A stretch of 32,793 nt of DNA. Origin: Candidatus Gastranaerophilales bacterium (GTDB lineage Bacteria > Cyanobacteriota > Vampirovibrionia > Gastranaerophilales > Gastranaerophilaceae). The stretch covers positions 1 to 32,793 of the forward strand of contig CANPZB010000017.1 in NCBI GenBank assembly GCA_947588755.1, given 5' to 3'. Under the pieces are notes generated by a model that saw only the letters and a program-made list of their open reading frames with translations, did no database searches and was not told where the DNA came from. Shown here piece after piece: positions 1 through 8,273 of the stretch. The first letter of the stretch is position 1, and each line of letters begins with the position of its first letter. Both the position numbers and the translations under genes were made by a program.

Positions 1-2135
1 GTAACTGGAATATGGCAATAGCGGGGAATTCTTTACAGGCATTGACTTCGGGCTGGGGAAACTTAGCCATAGGCGGGTCGGCGTTACAGCACTTACCCGG
101 CGGTAGTACAAACATAGCACTGGGAGTTCATGCAAATATGAATGCAAATAGTGCTGCAGACAATACAATAGCTGTCGGATATGAGACTTTAGCGAGTGCA
201 AATAATGCTATATCTATGGGTAATGCTGCACAATCAACAGCAGATAATACAATAGCCATAGGAGCTAATGCAAAAGCAAAACATTCAAATACAATAGCAA
301 TCGGCTATAATGCTTTAACCAATTATAATCCCGGTGCTTCTGAAACTAAAGGCGGGAATTTAGCACTGGGATATGAATCAATGAAAAATATAAAACACGG
401 TGGTTCTAACTTAGCAATAGGTTCAAATTCACTTTCACTTATTGATGGTATTTCACAATCAACCGGTGATTATAACTGGAATACTGCCGTAGGTCATGAT
501 GCATTGCGGCGTCTTCAAGCCGGTTGGTTTAACGTAGCTCTTGGCGGGGGAGCATTATCATACTTGCGTGACGGCAGCAGGAACATAGCAATAGGAACGA
601 ATTCAAATCAGGCAATAAAAGATAACTTAGGAAGTCCTGTTGACGGTTCAATAGCTATCGGTTCAGAAACATCTGCAGCAGCGAATTCCGCAATAGCTAT
701 CGGTACAAGCACGTCTGCAAGAGAAAATTCGGGAGTAGCTATAGGGTCTAATTCCGCTAGTACCGGTGAAGGTGCAATAGCTATCGGTAATGTTGTTGAA
801 GCTGAAGCAAAGCAGTCAATAGCTATTGGTTCTCAAGCTTCGGGTAATATTAAACATACACAAGCTACAGGCTCCTTCTCAATAGCGATAGGTAGTGTTG
901 CGGAAGCTGGTGGTAACTCTGCAACAGCAGTAGGTTCGTGGGCAGAAGCAAGTGAAAATGAATCCGTAGCACTAGGTAGTGGTGCAGATGCTACTGAAAG
1001 AGGAGCAACTGCTCTGGGGTATGGTGCCGGTAGTTCTGCTAAAGGTTCTATAGCCTTAGGCTACCTTACTATAGCTAGCGGAGCTCAGTCAATAGCAATA
1101 GGTTCTTCTAATCCGGGTCTGATGATGGGAAATACTAAAGCTTCAGGTGAAACTTCTATAGCAATTGGTAACCTTGCAAACGCAAGCGGTAAAAGTTCTA
1201 TTGCAATAGGTTCTGCCGGTAGTACTAGTTCTACCGAATATGCTAATGCTACAGGTGAAGATGCTATAGCAATAGGGAGAGGGGCAGCAGCAAATAGCAA
1301 AAATAATGTTGCAATAGGTGCGGGTGCATGTCATGGAGTAACCATAAATAATGCTACTTGCATAGGCAAAAATTCAGGCTATAACTTTAGTAGTCCGTCT
1401 GCCAAAGGTTATGTAGAAGACGATAATTCCAATAATTATGAAGCAGTATTTATCGGTTCATCAGGGGGGTTCAAAAGACACGGTGCTGAGGGTTCAGATA
1501 GTACGAATGGTATAATTGAACTTTATAAAAACAATAATACTAACCAAGCAATTATGGTTGTGAATGCCGACTTAATAGTTAATGGTTTTACTTGGTTAAC
1601 TACTATGGATCATGAAGATTGGAAAGAGAGCAAAAGTTCATTTGGGCTTTTAACTTCTAAAGGCTATCAAGGGGTTGAGATAAGAAAAGGTTATGATAAT
1701 AAATCAAGAGGAGGTTTCCCAACAATTTCAAAAAGTGACCGCAGGTTGAAATATGTCGGGGCTGAACTTAAAACAGGACTTGACAAAATCAGGCAGTTAC
1801 GGGTTTACAATTACACCTTCAAAAAAGACCCGAAAAAGACTCCGCATGTCGGCGTTATTGCCCAAGACCTGCAAAAAGTCTTTCCGAACGCGGTAACTAC
1901 GGGTTCTGACGGGTATCTGGAAATCCGTATGGAAGATATGTTCTACGCGTTAATTAATGCGGTCAAAGAACTTGACGCAAAGGTTACTGCTTTGACCGTT
2001 GCGATTAAGGAGCATACGCAAACACTTCAACAAATTCAAAAAGATAACAAAGCCAAAGAGTCAAGGATTAAGGCTTTGGAAAGCAAAAACAAAGATTTGG
2101 AAGCAAGACTTCTTAAGCTTGAAGCAAGGAAGTAA
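1..2135 (+). CDS. YadA-head-like repeat protein with C-terminal peptidase S74 chaperone (5' end missing)
   Basis: The reading frame is open from the first base, and the residues before the first ATG (N-W-N at 3-11) fit the internal repeat, so the gene begins upstream and the ATG at 12 is internal. Numbering from that ATG, residues 1 to about 470 are dozens of short repeats built on A-I-A-I-G followed by small residues, the left-handed beta-roll pattern of YadA-type adhesin heads. Residues about 570-655 are an intramolecular chaperone of the S74/endosialidase type: the motif S575-D-R-R-L-K580 gives the Ser and Lys of the self-cleavage site, followed by GVIAQDLQKVFP. A Lys/Glu-rich coiled coil ends the protein. 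Known S74 domains trimerise fibres and then cut themselves off. No YadA membrane anchor is present. It is probably an exported or phage-like trimeric fibre; the export route is not visible. Confidence 0.85.
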   Translation, partial: NWNMAIAGNSLQALTSGWGNLAIGGSALQHLPGGSTNIALGVHANMNANSAADNTIAVGYETLASANNAISMGNAAQSTADNTIAIGANAKAKHSNTIAIGYNALTNYNPGASETKGGNLALGYESMKNIKHGGSNLAIGSNSLSLIDGISQSTGDYNWNTAVGHDALRRLQAGWFNVALGGGALSYLRDGSRNIAIGTNSNQAIKDNLGSPVDGSIAIGSETSAAANSAIAIGTSTSARENSGVAIGSNSASTGEGAIAIGNVVEAEAKQSIAIGSQASGNIKHTQATGSFSIAIGSVAEAGGNSATAVGSWAEASENESVALGSGADATERGATALGYGAGSSAKGSIALGYLTIASGAQSIAIGSSNPGLMMGNTKASGETSIAIGNLANASGKSSIAIGSAGSTSSTEYANATGEDAIAIGRGAAANSKNNVAIGAGACHGVTINNATCIGKNSGYNFSSPSAKGYVEDDNSNNYEAVFIGSSGGFKRHGAEGSDSTNGIIELYKNNNTNQAIMVVNADLIVNGFTWLTTMDHEDWKESKSSFGLLTSKGYQGVEIRKGYDNKSRGGFPTISKSDRRLKYVGAELKTGLDKIRQLRVYNYTFKKDPKKTPHVGVIAQDLQKVFPNAVTTGSDGYLEIRMEDMFYALINAVKELDAKVTALTVAIKEHTQTLQQIQKDNKAKESRIKALESKNKDLEARLLKLEARK

Positions 2136-2142
2136 GATTATG

Positions 2143-2425
2143 CTGTCATGCTTTCCATGACACCACCCATGTCATGCTGAACTCGTTTCAGCATCTTAGC
2201 CTTATCAAGTCTAACATGGCTTATAATCCTGCCCGTATCAATGCTGTATGTAAAAGATACTGAACCAATGCCACGAAATAAGACCCTGAAATAAATTCAG
2301 GGTGACGTGAAGGGTTTAGAATGACATAGGAATAGTGCATTGTTTGTCATAAACGGACAAAATGCCACGAAACAAGATCCTGAAACAAGTTCAGGATGAC
2401 ATGAAATGTTCAGGATGACATGTGT
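2143..2425 (+). repeat. Tandem long repeat unit, copy 1
   Basis: This roughly 280-base unit starts at CTGTCATGCTTT and holds, in order, a TGCTGAA palindrome, an ATGGCTTA segment, GTATCAATGCTGTATG, a CCTGAA palindrome, the TTTGTC/GACAAA hairpin and a second CCTGAA palindrome. Copy 2 starts 324 bases later and keeps the same order with point changes and short insertions. Confidence 0.75.
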
Positions 2426-2466
2426 GGTTTACCCTGACAAAAATGAATGACATGTACACGAAAATT

Positions 2467-2776
2467 CTGTCATGCTTTTCCATGTCACCCCCGCCATGTC
2501 ATGCTGAATTTATTTCAGCATCTGAGCCATATCAAGTCTTACATGGCTTAAAACCTTCCCGTATCAATGCTGTATGTAAAAGATACTGAACCATGCCACG
2601 AAATAAGATCCTGAAACAAGTTCAGGATGACATGTTGGTATTCAGGATGACATGTTGAGAGTTTAGGGTGACATGTGGGTAGTGTATTGTTTGTCATAAA
2701 CGGACAAAATGCCACGAAACAAGATCCTGAAACGAGTTCAGGGTGACATGGGGGTGTTCAGGGTGACATGTGTAGG
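2467..2776 (+). repeat. Tandem long repeat unit, copy 2
   Basis: This is the second copy of the unit at 2143-2425, with the same order of palindromes and spacers. It is slightly longer because extra TTCAGGATGACATG-type half-copies lie at about 2641-2675. The stretch 2672-2750 is also almost identical to 21235-21313 in the second repeat block, so the unit is dispersed as well as tandem. Confidence 0.75.
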
Positions 2777-2898
2777 TGTCACTTCCCCCGCCCTCGCCCT
2801 TTCACTCCGTCCGTCCGTAAATCCGCAGTTCAGGATGACATGTTATTGTTCTTGTATGCCGAAATTTGTGTGTCACAGAATTTTCACTTTTACAAGTT

Positions 2899-3585
2899 TT
2901 AATCCGTAAATCGATATCTTATTAATGCTATAATTGCCGATATACCGTCACGCCAGGTGATTTTTTTACCTTCCGAAAATTCTCTGCCGTAATAAGAAAT
3001 AGGGATTTCGTACAGTCTTGCCCCCTTTTTCAAAACTTTTGCGGTAATCTCGGGTTCAATATCAAATCGGTTTGATTTAATTTCTATCCCTTGGATAAAA
3101 TCCCGTCTGAATGCTTTATAACAGGTTTCCATATCCGTCAAAGTCGCACCGTAAAGAATATTTGTTAATAGCGACAGAAATTTGTTACCTAAAAGGTGAT
3201 GAAACATAAACGAACGTGACGGTTTTCCGCCCGTAAGCCTTGAACCGTAACAAACATCCGCTCTGCCTTCAACTATAAGTTTTATTAACGGCTCATAATC
3301 AACGGGGTCATATTCCATATCAGCATCCTGAATTGCTATAATATCACCTGTAGCTTCTTTTAAACCCGTTCTTAATGCTGCACCCTTGCCCTGATTATAT
3401 TCATGGTACAAAACTTTATGCGGAATTTTTGAATATAAATCACGTGTTCCGTCTGTAGAATAATCGTCTATTAAAATAATTTCCTTTTCCAGCCCGCAAA
3501 AATTAGCATCTTCCACTTTTTTTATGATTTTTTCAAGTGTATTAAATTCATTATATACCGGTATTAATATCGTAATCTTTTTCAT
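2899..3585 (-). CDS. GT2 family glycosyltransferase, DPM1/GtrB-like
   Basis: This 228-residue protein has the GT-A fold signatures of polyprenyl-phosphate hexose synthases, which move a sugar from a nucleotide sugar to a lipid phosphate at the inner face of the membrane. It shows PVYNE at 9-13, IDDYSTDGT at 39-47, NQGKGAAL at 64-71, the metal-binding D87-A-D89 followed by MEYDP, then TCYKAF, RFDIEPE and a W-R-D-G near the C-terminus. It has no C-terminal membrane anchor, so it matches the short, soluble DPM1 form. The start has AGGG 5 bases upstream. It stands alone on the minus strand, diverging from the HD-GYP operon and converging on the fibre gene. The sugar and lipid acceptor cannot be read from the sequence. 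Confidence 0.88.
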   Translation of the reverse strand: MKKITILIPVYNEFNTLEKIIKKVEDANFCGLEKEIILIDDYSTDGTRDLYSKIPHKVLYHEYNQGKGAALRTGLKEATGDIIAIQDADMEYDPVDYEPLIKLIVEGRADVCYGSRLTGGKPSRSFMFHHLLGNKFLSLLTNILYGATLTDMETCYKAFRRDFIQGIEIKSNRFDIEPEITAKVLKKGARLYEIPISYYGREFSEGKKITWRDGISAIIALIRYRFTD

Positions 3586-3631
3586 CTTAACCCTTCGGCT
3601 TAAAAAATCTTCATTAGTTATGTTTAAAATT

Positions 3632-3660
3632 TTGTCATATTTGTAAATATATTGTACAAT
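3632..3660 (+). promoter_or_regulatory. Sigma70-type promoter for the HD-GYP operon
   Basis: The -35 hexamer TTGTCA (3632-3637) and the -10 hexamer TACAAT (3655-3660) are 17 bases apart. Transcription would start near 3667, giving a leader of about 38 bases before the ATG at 3705. The -10 lies inside the palindrome ATTGTACAAT (3651-3660), which could be an operator. Confidence 0.7.
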
Positions 3661-3704
3661 AAAAACATACAGTTATACAATATGGTAAGTAACGGTAAAA
3701 TTTA

Positions 3705-5438
3705 ATGGCAAATACAAACATTATCGACGAAAAAACGGTTGAATACGGAAAAGATTTAATCCGCAAAGGCATTGTCTGCCTTGAAAATACCGATTACGAC
3801 AGTGCGGCTAAGAGTCTTTCTCAGGCTGCCGAAATTTTAAAAAACCAAAATTTAAGCGGCTATATTTCGATATGTTACAGTTTGACCGCTCTGGTTAATT
3901 ATCTTGCCGATACAAAAAATTATAAAGATGCGTTAAAATTGATAAATGATGCGGTGTTTCTTGCGGGTTATTCAAAAGATTTATCGGCACAAATGTTTTG
4001 TGAATATGCATTAGGTTCAATAAATTATAGCGAAGGACTTAACGATACGGCATTACTTCATTATGAAAACGCAAAAAATATTGCTATTGACTCGGGTGAT
4101 GAATTTTCATTTGCAGGTTATATTTTATCAGGCATTAAGCGGATTAATGAAGGTAAAAAGTTCTCAAAGTCCATAAAAAGTGACCCTTTGATTTCACTTG
4201 TAAAAATAGGGCGTTCGATTACCGCACAAACTGATATTAACGTATTGCTTAAAGTTATAGCCGAAGAAACTAAAATAGCCATTCAGGCTGACAGATGTAC
4301 AGTGTTTCTGCTTGACAAAGATAAAAATGAAATTTGGTCAAAAGTTGCTTTGGGTATGGAAAATCAAGAAATACGTTTTCCTGCCGATAAAGGGCTTGCC
4401 GGTTACGTTATAAAAACAGGGGAATCGGTTAATATCGCCGATGCTTACAAAGACGAAAGATTTAATCCGAATGTTGACTTGAAAACAGGTTACAAAACCA
4501 AAACAATTCTATGTATGCCCATAAAAAATAATAATCAGGAAATTATCGGTGCTTTTCAGGTATTAAATAAACTTAACGGCAAATTCTCAAAAAGTGATGA
4601 AGATTTGCTTGTGGCAATAGGCGGGAGTGCAAGTATAGCAATAGAAAATGCCCAGTTGTTTGAACAGCAAAAAGAATTGTACAAAGAACAAAAAGCACTT
4701 TTTGAAAGCTTTATTGATACTCTCGCAACTTCTATCGATGCCAGAGACAAGATTACGGCAGGTCATTCAAGCAGGGTTAAATTATATTCAATGCTGATTG
4801 TCGATGAACTTGGTTGTGACAAAAAGTTTAAAGAACTTGTGGAAAAAGCCGCAACACTTCATGACATAGGTAAAATCGGTATAAGAGATGCCGTTTTGCA
4901 AAAAGAAGGGAAATTGACCGAAGAAGAATACAGGCATATTCAGGAGCATGTTAAGATAACACACAATATTCTTGAAAAGATTTACATGTCCGAAGATTTT
5001 AAAATTATAACGGAAATAGCTTGTTCACACCATGAAAAATACGACGGTTCAGGTTATTACAGACATTTGAAAGGTGAAGATATTCCTTACGGCGGCAGAA
5101 TTCTTGCGGTTTCGGATGTTTTTGATGCCATTACCTCCAAAAGACACTACCGTGATAAAATGCCGATAGCTAATGTAATCGGTATTCTGATTAAGGATTC
5201 GGGTACTCACTTTGACAAAAATATCGTTGATGTTTTTCTTAAAATTCCCGTCAACAAAATCGTAAAAGTCTTTTTGACGGAAAATCATCATTCGCTTAAA
5301 GCGGAAGATGAAGAAATTTTGAGTCATTACAATTTGTCGGATATTTATAATTTTATAAACAATAAAAATGCCGACGAAAAACAGCTTCAAGCGGTAAATC
5401 TTTTTAACGCTTATTATTGCGGGAATTCTGAGGGGTAA
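3705..5438 (+). CDS. TPR-GAF-HD-GYP signalling protein, probable c-di-GMP phosphodiesterase
   Basis: The 577 residues read as three parts. Residues 1-150 are helical TPR-like repeats. Residues about 165-320 are a GAF sensor domain (DRCTVFLLDKD, GLAGYVIKTGESVNIADAYKDERF). Residues about 335-515 are an HD-GYP hydrolase, with H386-D-I-G-K, H442-H-E-K-Y-D-G-S-G-Y-Y and DVFDAITSKRHYR. The family opens and degrades cyclic di-GMP. The signature GYP triad reads G-Y-Y here, with Pro replaced by Tyr. No membrane segment or signal peptide is seen, so it is cytoplasmic. It is first in an operon with the TPR protein six bases downstream. The GAF ligand is unknown. Confidence 0.9.
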   Translation: MANTNIIDEKTVEYGKDLIRKGIVCLENTDYDSAAKSLSQAAEILKNQNLSGYISICYSLTALVNYLADTKNYKDALKLINDAVFLAGYSKDLSAQMFCEYALGSINYSEGLNDTALLHYENAKNIAIDSGDEFSFAGYILSGIKRINEGKKFSKSIKSDPLISLVKIGRSITAQTDINVLLKVIAEETKIAIQADRCTVFLLDKDKNEIWSKVALGMENQEIRFPADKGLAGYVIKTGESVNIADAYKDERFNPNVDLKTGYKTKTILCMPIKNNNQEIIGAFQVLNKLNGKFSKSDEDLLVAIGGSASIAIENAQLFEQQKELYKEQKALFESFIDTLATSIDARDKITAGHSSRVKLYSMLIVDELGCDKKFKELVEKAATLHDIGKIGIRDAVLQKEGKLTEEEYRHIQEHVKITHNILEKIYMSEDFKIITEIACSHHEKYDGSGYYRHLKGEDIPYGGRILAVSDVFDAITSKRHYRDKMPIANVIGILIKDSGTHFDKNIVDVFLKIPVNKIVKVFLTENHHSLKAEDEEILSHYNLSDIYNFINNKNADEKQLQAVNLFNAYYCGNSEG

Positions 5439-5444
5439 AACTTT

Positions 5445-6980
5445 ATGCAAAAATATAAAAAATATATTTTTATATTGGCTTTATTAATAAGTGTTTTGCC
5501 TGCTTTTTCGCAAGATACCGTCGTTACTCCCGCCGACAGGAATTTGGAACTTTATCAGCCCGTTGACTTTGATACATCCGGCCCGAAACGGGCAACGCTT
5601 ACTCACAACGATATTCATAACCAGTATTCGTTTGCTCTGGACAGATTTGTTCAGAGTAATGTAAAGTATGCATACAGAGATTTTGCGGTTCTTATAGAGA
5701 CTATGAAACCTACCGATTACGGTTACATGCAGATAGCGAACAGAATGTCGGAGTTGGGACTTTTTAATTTGGCTGATTCCGCTGTTTCTAAAATTTCCGA
5801 TAAGGATATATCTTCAATAATTGTCGAAGATATGAAAAGATTTTATTACCCCGTAAAAAAGTTAAAACCCGCTGATGAAATGTATTTGGCTGAAGTATTT
5901 TCAAATATTGTTTACAATGACCAGAGTCTTGAAGCTACGACCGAACTTGTTAAAAATACCGATTTATTAACACATTCCGATTATGCAAATTATGTTGCGG
6001 CTCTGGGATATTTGAGAGCGGGTGATTTGATTTCTGCCGGAAAATATATTGATTATGCCATTTCGTTAAACAGTGAAAATTTGAATTATAAAAAATTAAA
6101 AGCTGAAATTCTGGTTTCCGGTAACAAGCCGAAAGATGCCTTGAAAATCGCACAGTATATAAAACAACAGAGGTTATATTCAACTGATTTCGCTAACAAA
6201 GGCGGTTCACTCGAACAGTTTTTGCTTTATAAATCACAAAAAAACGAAAATAAAAAATTGTATCATCTCGGATATTATTATTATCTTGAAGGTGATTTAA
6301 ACAAATCGGTCAGAACTTTACAAGGTGCGGTAAGCTCAAAAAAATCACTTAACAGAGATGTTTATGCACTTTTGGCAAGAGTATATTTTGATAATAATGA
6401 TTTTGAGAAAGCAAAAGATACCGCGGCAAAAGCACTTAAAGCGGGAAGTAAAAACTATCAGGCATACCTCGTTTTAGGTGATTGTGCATACAGGAACAAC
6501 GATTATAAAGAAGCCTTAAAGTATTTTAAAACTGCGGAAAGTATTTCGCAAAACATATCTTTACCGCTCGTAAGGCTTGCTCAGACTTATGAAAAGCTGA
6601 ATAAAGAAAAGAAAGCTTACGAAATATATGAAAAAATATTGAAAACGTATTCAGATGCTTATATGGCTTACTACAAAATCGCTTTGAAGGACAAATCAAA
6701 AGAAATTGCATATTTAAAAAAATCGCTCGCTATAAACATACGTTTTAAAGATGCATGGATAGATTTGGGCAGAGTCGAGTCAGAACGCCACAATTACGAA
6801 GAAGCCAAAAAATATCTTGCTGTCGCAAATTATATTGACGAAAATGATTTTAGATATTATTATTATCAAGGGCTGATATATAAAAATCAGGGGTTAAAAG
6901 AGAATGCTGAAAGGTTTTTTAAAAAAAGTCTGCTGTTAAATCCCGATTATCAGCCGGCAAAAGAGGAATTAAGTATATGA
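5445..6980 (+). CDS. Exported TPR-repeat protein
   Basis: This 511-residue protein begins with a clear signal peptide: KKYKK-type basic residues, the hydrophobic stretch IFILALLISVLP and a likely cut after AFS at about residue 22. The rest is helical. Tetratricopeptide repeats are clearest from about residue 270 to the C-terminus (YYYLEGDLNKSVRTL, LARVYFDNNDFEKAKD, LGDCAYRNNDYKEALKYF, YYYQGLIYKNQGLKENAERF). TPR arrays act as protein-binding scaffolds, and this one would work outside the inner membrane. It lies 6 bases after the HD-GYP gene, and its stop overlaps the start of the next gene (ATGA at 6977-6980), so the three are very likely co-translated. No enzymatic motif is seen and the partner is unknown. 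Confidence 0.85.
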   Translation: MQKYKKYIFILALLISVLPAFSQDTVVTPADRNLELYQPVDFDTSGPKRATLTHNDIHNQYSFALDRFVQSNVKYAYRDFAVLIETMKPTDYGYMQIANRMSELGLFNLADSAVSKISDKDISSIIVEDMKRFYYPVKKLKPADEMYLAEVFSNIVYNDQSLEATTELVKNTDLLTHSDYANYVAALGYLRAGDLISAGKYIDYAISLNSENLNYKKLKAEILVSGNKPKDALKIAQYIKQQRLYSTDFANKGGSLEQFLLYKSQKNENKKLYHLGYYYYLEGDLNKSVRTLQGAVSSKKSLNRDVYALLARVYFDNNDFEKAKDTAAKALKAGSKNYQAYLVLGDCAYRNNDYKEALKYFKTAESISQNISLPLVRLAQTYEKLNKEKKAYEIYEKILKTYSDAYMAYYKIALKDKSKEIAYLKKSLAINIRFKDAWIDLGRVESERHNYEEAKKYLAVANYIDENDFRYYYYQGLIYKNQGLKENAERFFKKSLLLNPDYQPAKEELSI

Positions 6981-7624
6981 AAAAAAACATCCTGATAGTT
7001 GAGGACCATGAATTAACAAGATTTGGCTTAAAAACCGCATTTGACGGAGTTGATTATGTAGGGGAAATTTACGAGGCGGAAAGTGCCGAAACTGCTATTG
7101 ACATTTTCAACAACAATCCGGTTGACATTGTTATAATGGATTTGGGTTTACCCAATATGAACGGTATTGAGGCAACAAAAAAGATAAAAAATTCCGGTAA
7201 AGATGTTAAGATAGTAATACTTACTTCTCATAATGATGAAAAAGAAGTTCTGAACAGTCTCCGTGCAGGGGCTAATGCATACTGTTCAAAGGAAATAAAT
7301 CCTCAAAGGCTGATAGAAGTTGTTCATTCCGTATCGGAAGGCGCGGCATGGTTTGACCCGAGTGTTGCACATATAGTTTTGAAGGCGGGAGCCAATGCCG
7401 ATAATTCAGATAATACGACAAACCATAAAGATTACGATTTGACCTCAAGAGAAGCTCAGATTTTGAAGTTAATGACAGAAGGATACAGCAATATGGAAAT
7501 TGCTCGTTTACTGGTTATAAGTATTAACACTACAAAAGCACATGTTGCAAGTATTTTGCAAAAGTTAGAAGTTGATGACAGATTACAGGCGGCTTTAAAA
7601 GCCTTAAAAAATAAAATAGTATAA
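6977..7624 (+). CDS. NarL/FixJ-family response regulator
   Basis: The 215-residue protein has a receiver domain (residues 1-120, acidic pair E9-D10, phospho-acceptor D55 in MDLGLPNMNG, then LTSHND and the switch Lys in YCSKEI). It ends in a LuxR-type helix-turn-helix (about 147-210: LTSREAQILKLMTEGYSNMEIARLL). Such regulators bind DNA as dimers once phosphorylated. The ATG overlaps the stop of the TPR gene, so translation is coupled. No sensor kinase lies in this operon, so the phosphate donor must be elsewhere; the kinase at 23980 is one candidate within the window but nothing ties the two together. Confidence 0.9.
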   Translation: MKKNILIVEDHELTRFGLKTAFDGVDYVGEIYEAESAETAIDIFNNNPVDIVIMDLGLPNMNGIEATKKIKNSGKDVKIVILTSHNDEKEVLNSLRAGANAYCSKEINPQRLIEVVHSVSEGAAWFDPSVAHIVLKAGANADNSDNTTNHKDYDLTSREAQILKLMTEGYSNMEIARLLVISINTTKAHVASILQKLEVDDRLQAALKALKNKIV

Positions 7625-7641
7625 CATTAAAAAGGAAAAAT

Positions 7642-8253
7642 ATGTCTGAAACCGCAAATGTTTTAATTGTAGATGATAATTGTAAATATTTAAAAGATGC
7701 ATTACCTTTTTACGGTTATGATGCGGATTTGGCTTCGGACGGTATTCAGGCATTAAAGCTTCTCACTTCGGATAAAAATTACGATATGGTTCTGCTTGAT
7801 GTAATGATGCCTAAAATGGACGGCTGGCAGACATTAAAAGCCATAAGAAACAATGATAAAATTAAAAATATTCCCGTTATAATGCTGACTGCGGTCAGTG
7901 ACGAACAGAAAGTTATTTCGGGTTTGAAAACGGGTGCAGATGATTATATTATCAAGCCTTTTGTCCTGCCAAACCTTCTGGCACGCATGGAAGCAGTTTT
8001 AAGACGTGTGAAAAGGTATCAAACAGATAAACCCGCCGCTAATGACGATAATATAAAATTAATAAATACTTTGACCGAGCGTGAATATGAAGTTTTGAAA
8101 ATGGCTTCCAAAGGCGAAAGTAACAAGCAGATAGCCGATAAGCTTTATGTAAAAGAAGTTACGGTAAAAACGCATTTGAACAATATATTTAAAAAGTTGA
8201 AAGTCCAAAACAGAACTCAGGCAACTTTAATAGCTTTGGAAATGAATATATAA
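7642..8253 (+). CDS. Response regulator, receiver plus LuxR-type HTH
   Basis: The 203-residue protein has a receiver domain with D11-D12, phospho-acceptor D53 (LLDVMMPKMDG), T in MLTAVSD and K in YIIKPF. A LuxR-type helix-turn-helix follows a short linker (LTEREYEVLKMASKGESNKQIADKLYVKEVTVKTHLNNIFKKL). The receiver resembles OmpR-type receivers, especially the DDYIIKPF and ARMEAVLRR region, more than NarL ones, so the architecture is a receiver of one type joined to an output domain of another. It follows the first regulator by 17 bases with AAAAGGAAAAAT as the ribosome-binding site. The two adjacent regulators are only moderately similar, so a recent duplication is unlikely. Confidence 0.9.
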   Translation: MSETANVLIVDDNCKYLKDALPFYGYDADLASDGIQALKLLTSDKNYDMVLLDVMMPKMDGWQTLKAIRNNDKIKNIPVIMLTAVSDEQKVISGLKTGADDYIIKPFVLPNLLARMEAVLRRVKRYQTDKPAANDDNIKLINTLTEREYEVLKMASKGESNKQIADKLYVKEVTVKTHLNNIFKKLKVQNRTQATLIALEMNI

Positions 8254-8273
8254 TAACATTAAAAGGAGAATTT

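Larger units (their letters stand above)
2136..2898. repeat. Gene-free block of short palindromic repeats, convergent gap A
   Basis: These 763 bases hold no credible gene. They are filled with copies of a short inverted repeat, CCTGAA-5 nt-TTCAGG or the variant TGCTGAA-5 nt-TTCAGCA. Copies seen: 2175-2193, 2284-2302, 2377-2397, 2502-2520, 2608-2628 and 2724-2743 (imperfect), plus half-copies (TTCAGGATGACATG-like) near 2409, 2641, 2758 and 2829. Most palindromes are followed by a GATGACATG or GGTGACATG tail. A second small hairpin, TTTGTC-7 nt-GACAAA, occurs at 2343-2361 and again near 2690-2708. The block lies between the 3' ends of two converging genes, and no ordinary U-tract terminator was seen there. 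Confidence 0.85.

Noticed and set aside
1085-1334. Minus-strand frames within the fibre gene
   Set aside because: They are mirror images of the repetitive A-I-A-I-G codons and have low-complexity composition.
2136-2898. CRISPR array
   Set aside because: The repeats are short palindromes with irregular spacing and repeated, non-unique spacers, and no cas gene is near.
2709-2909. 66-residue open frame beginning Met-Pro-Arg-Asn-Lys
   Set aside because: It is a translation of the palindromic repeats and runs into the glycosyltransferase end; such frames arise wherever the repeat occurs and there is no ribosome-binding site.
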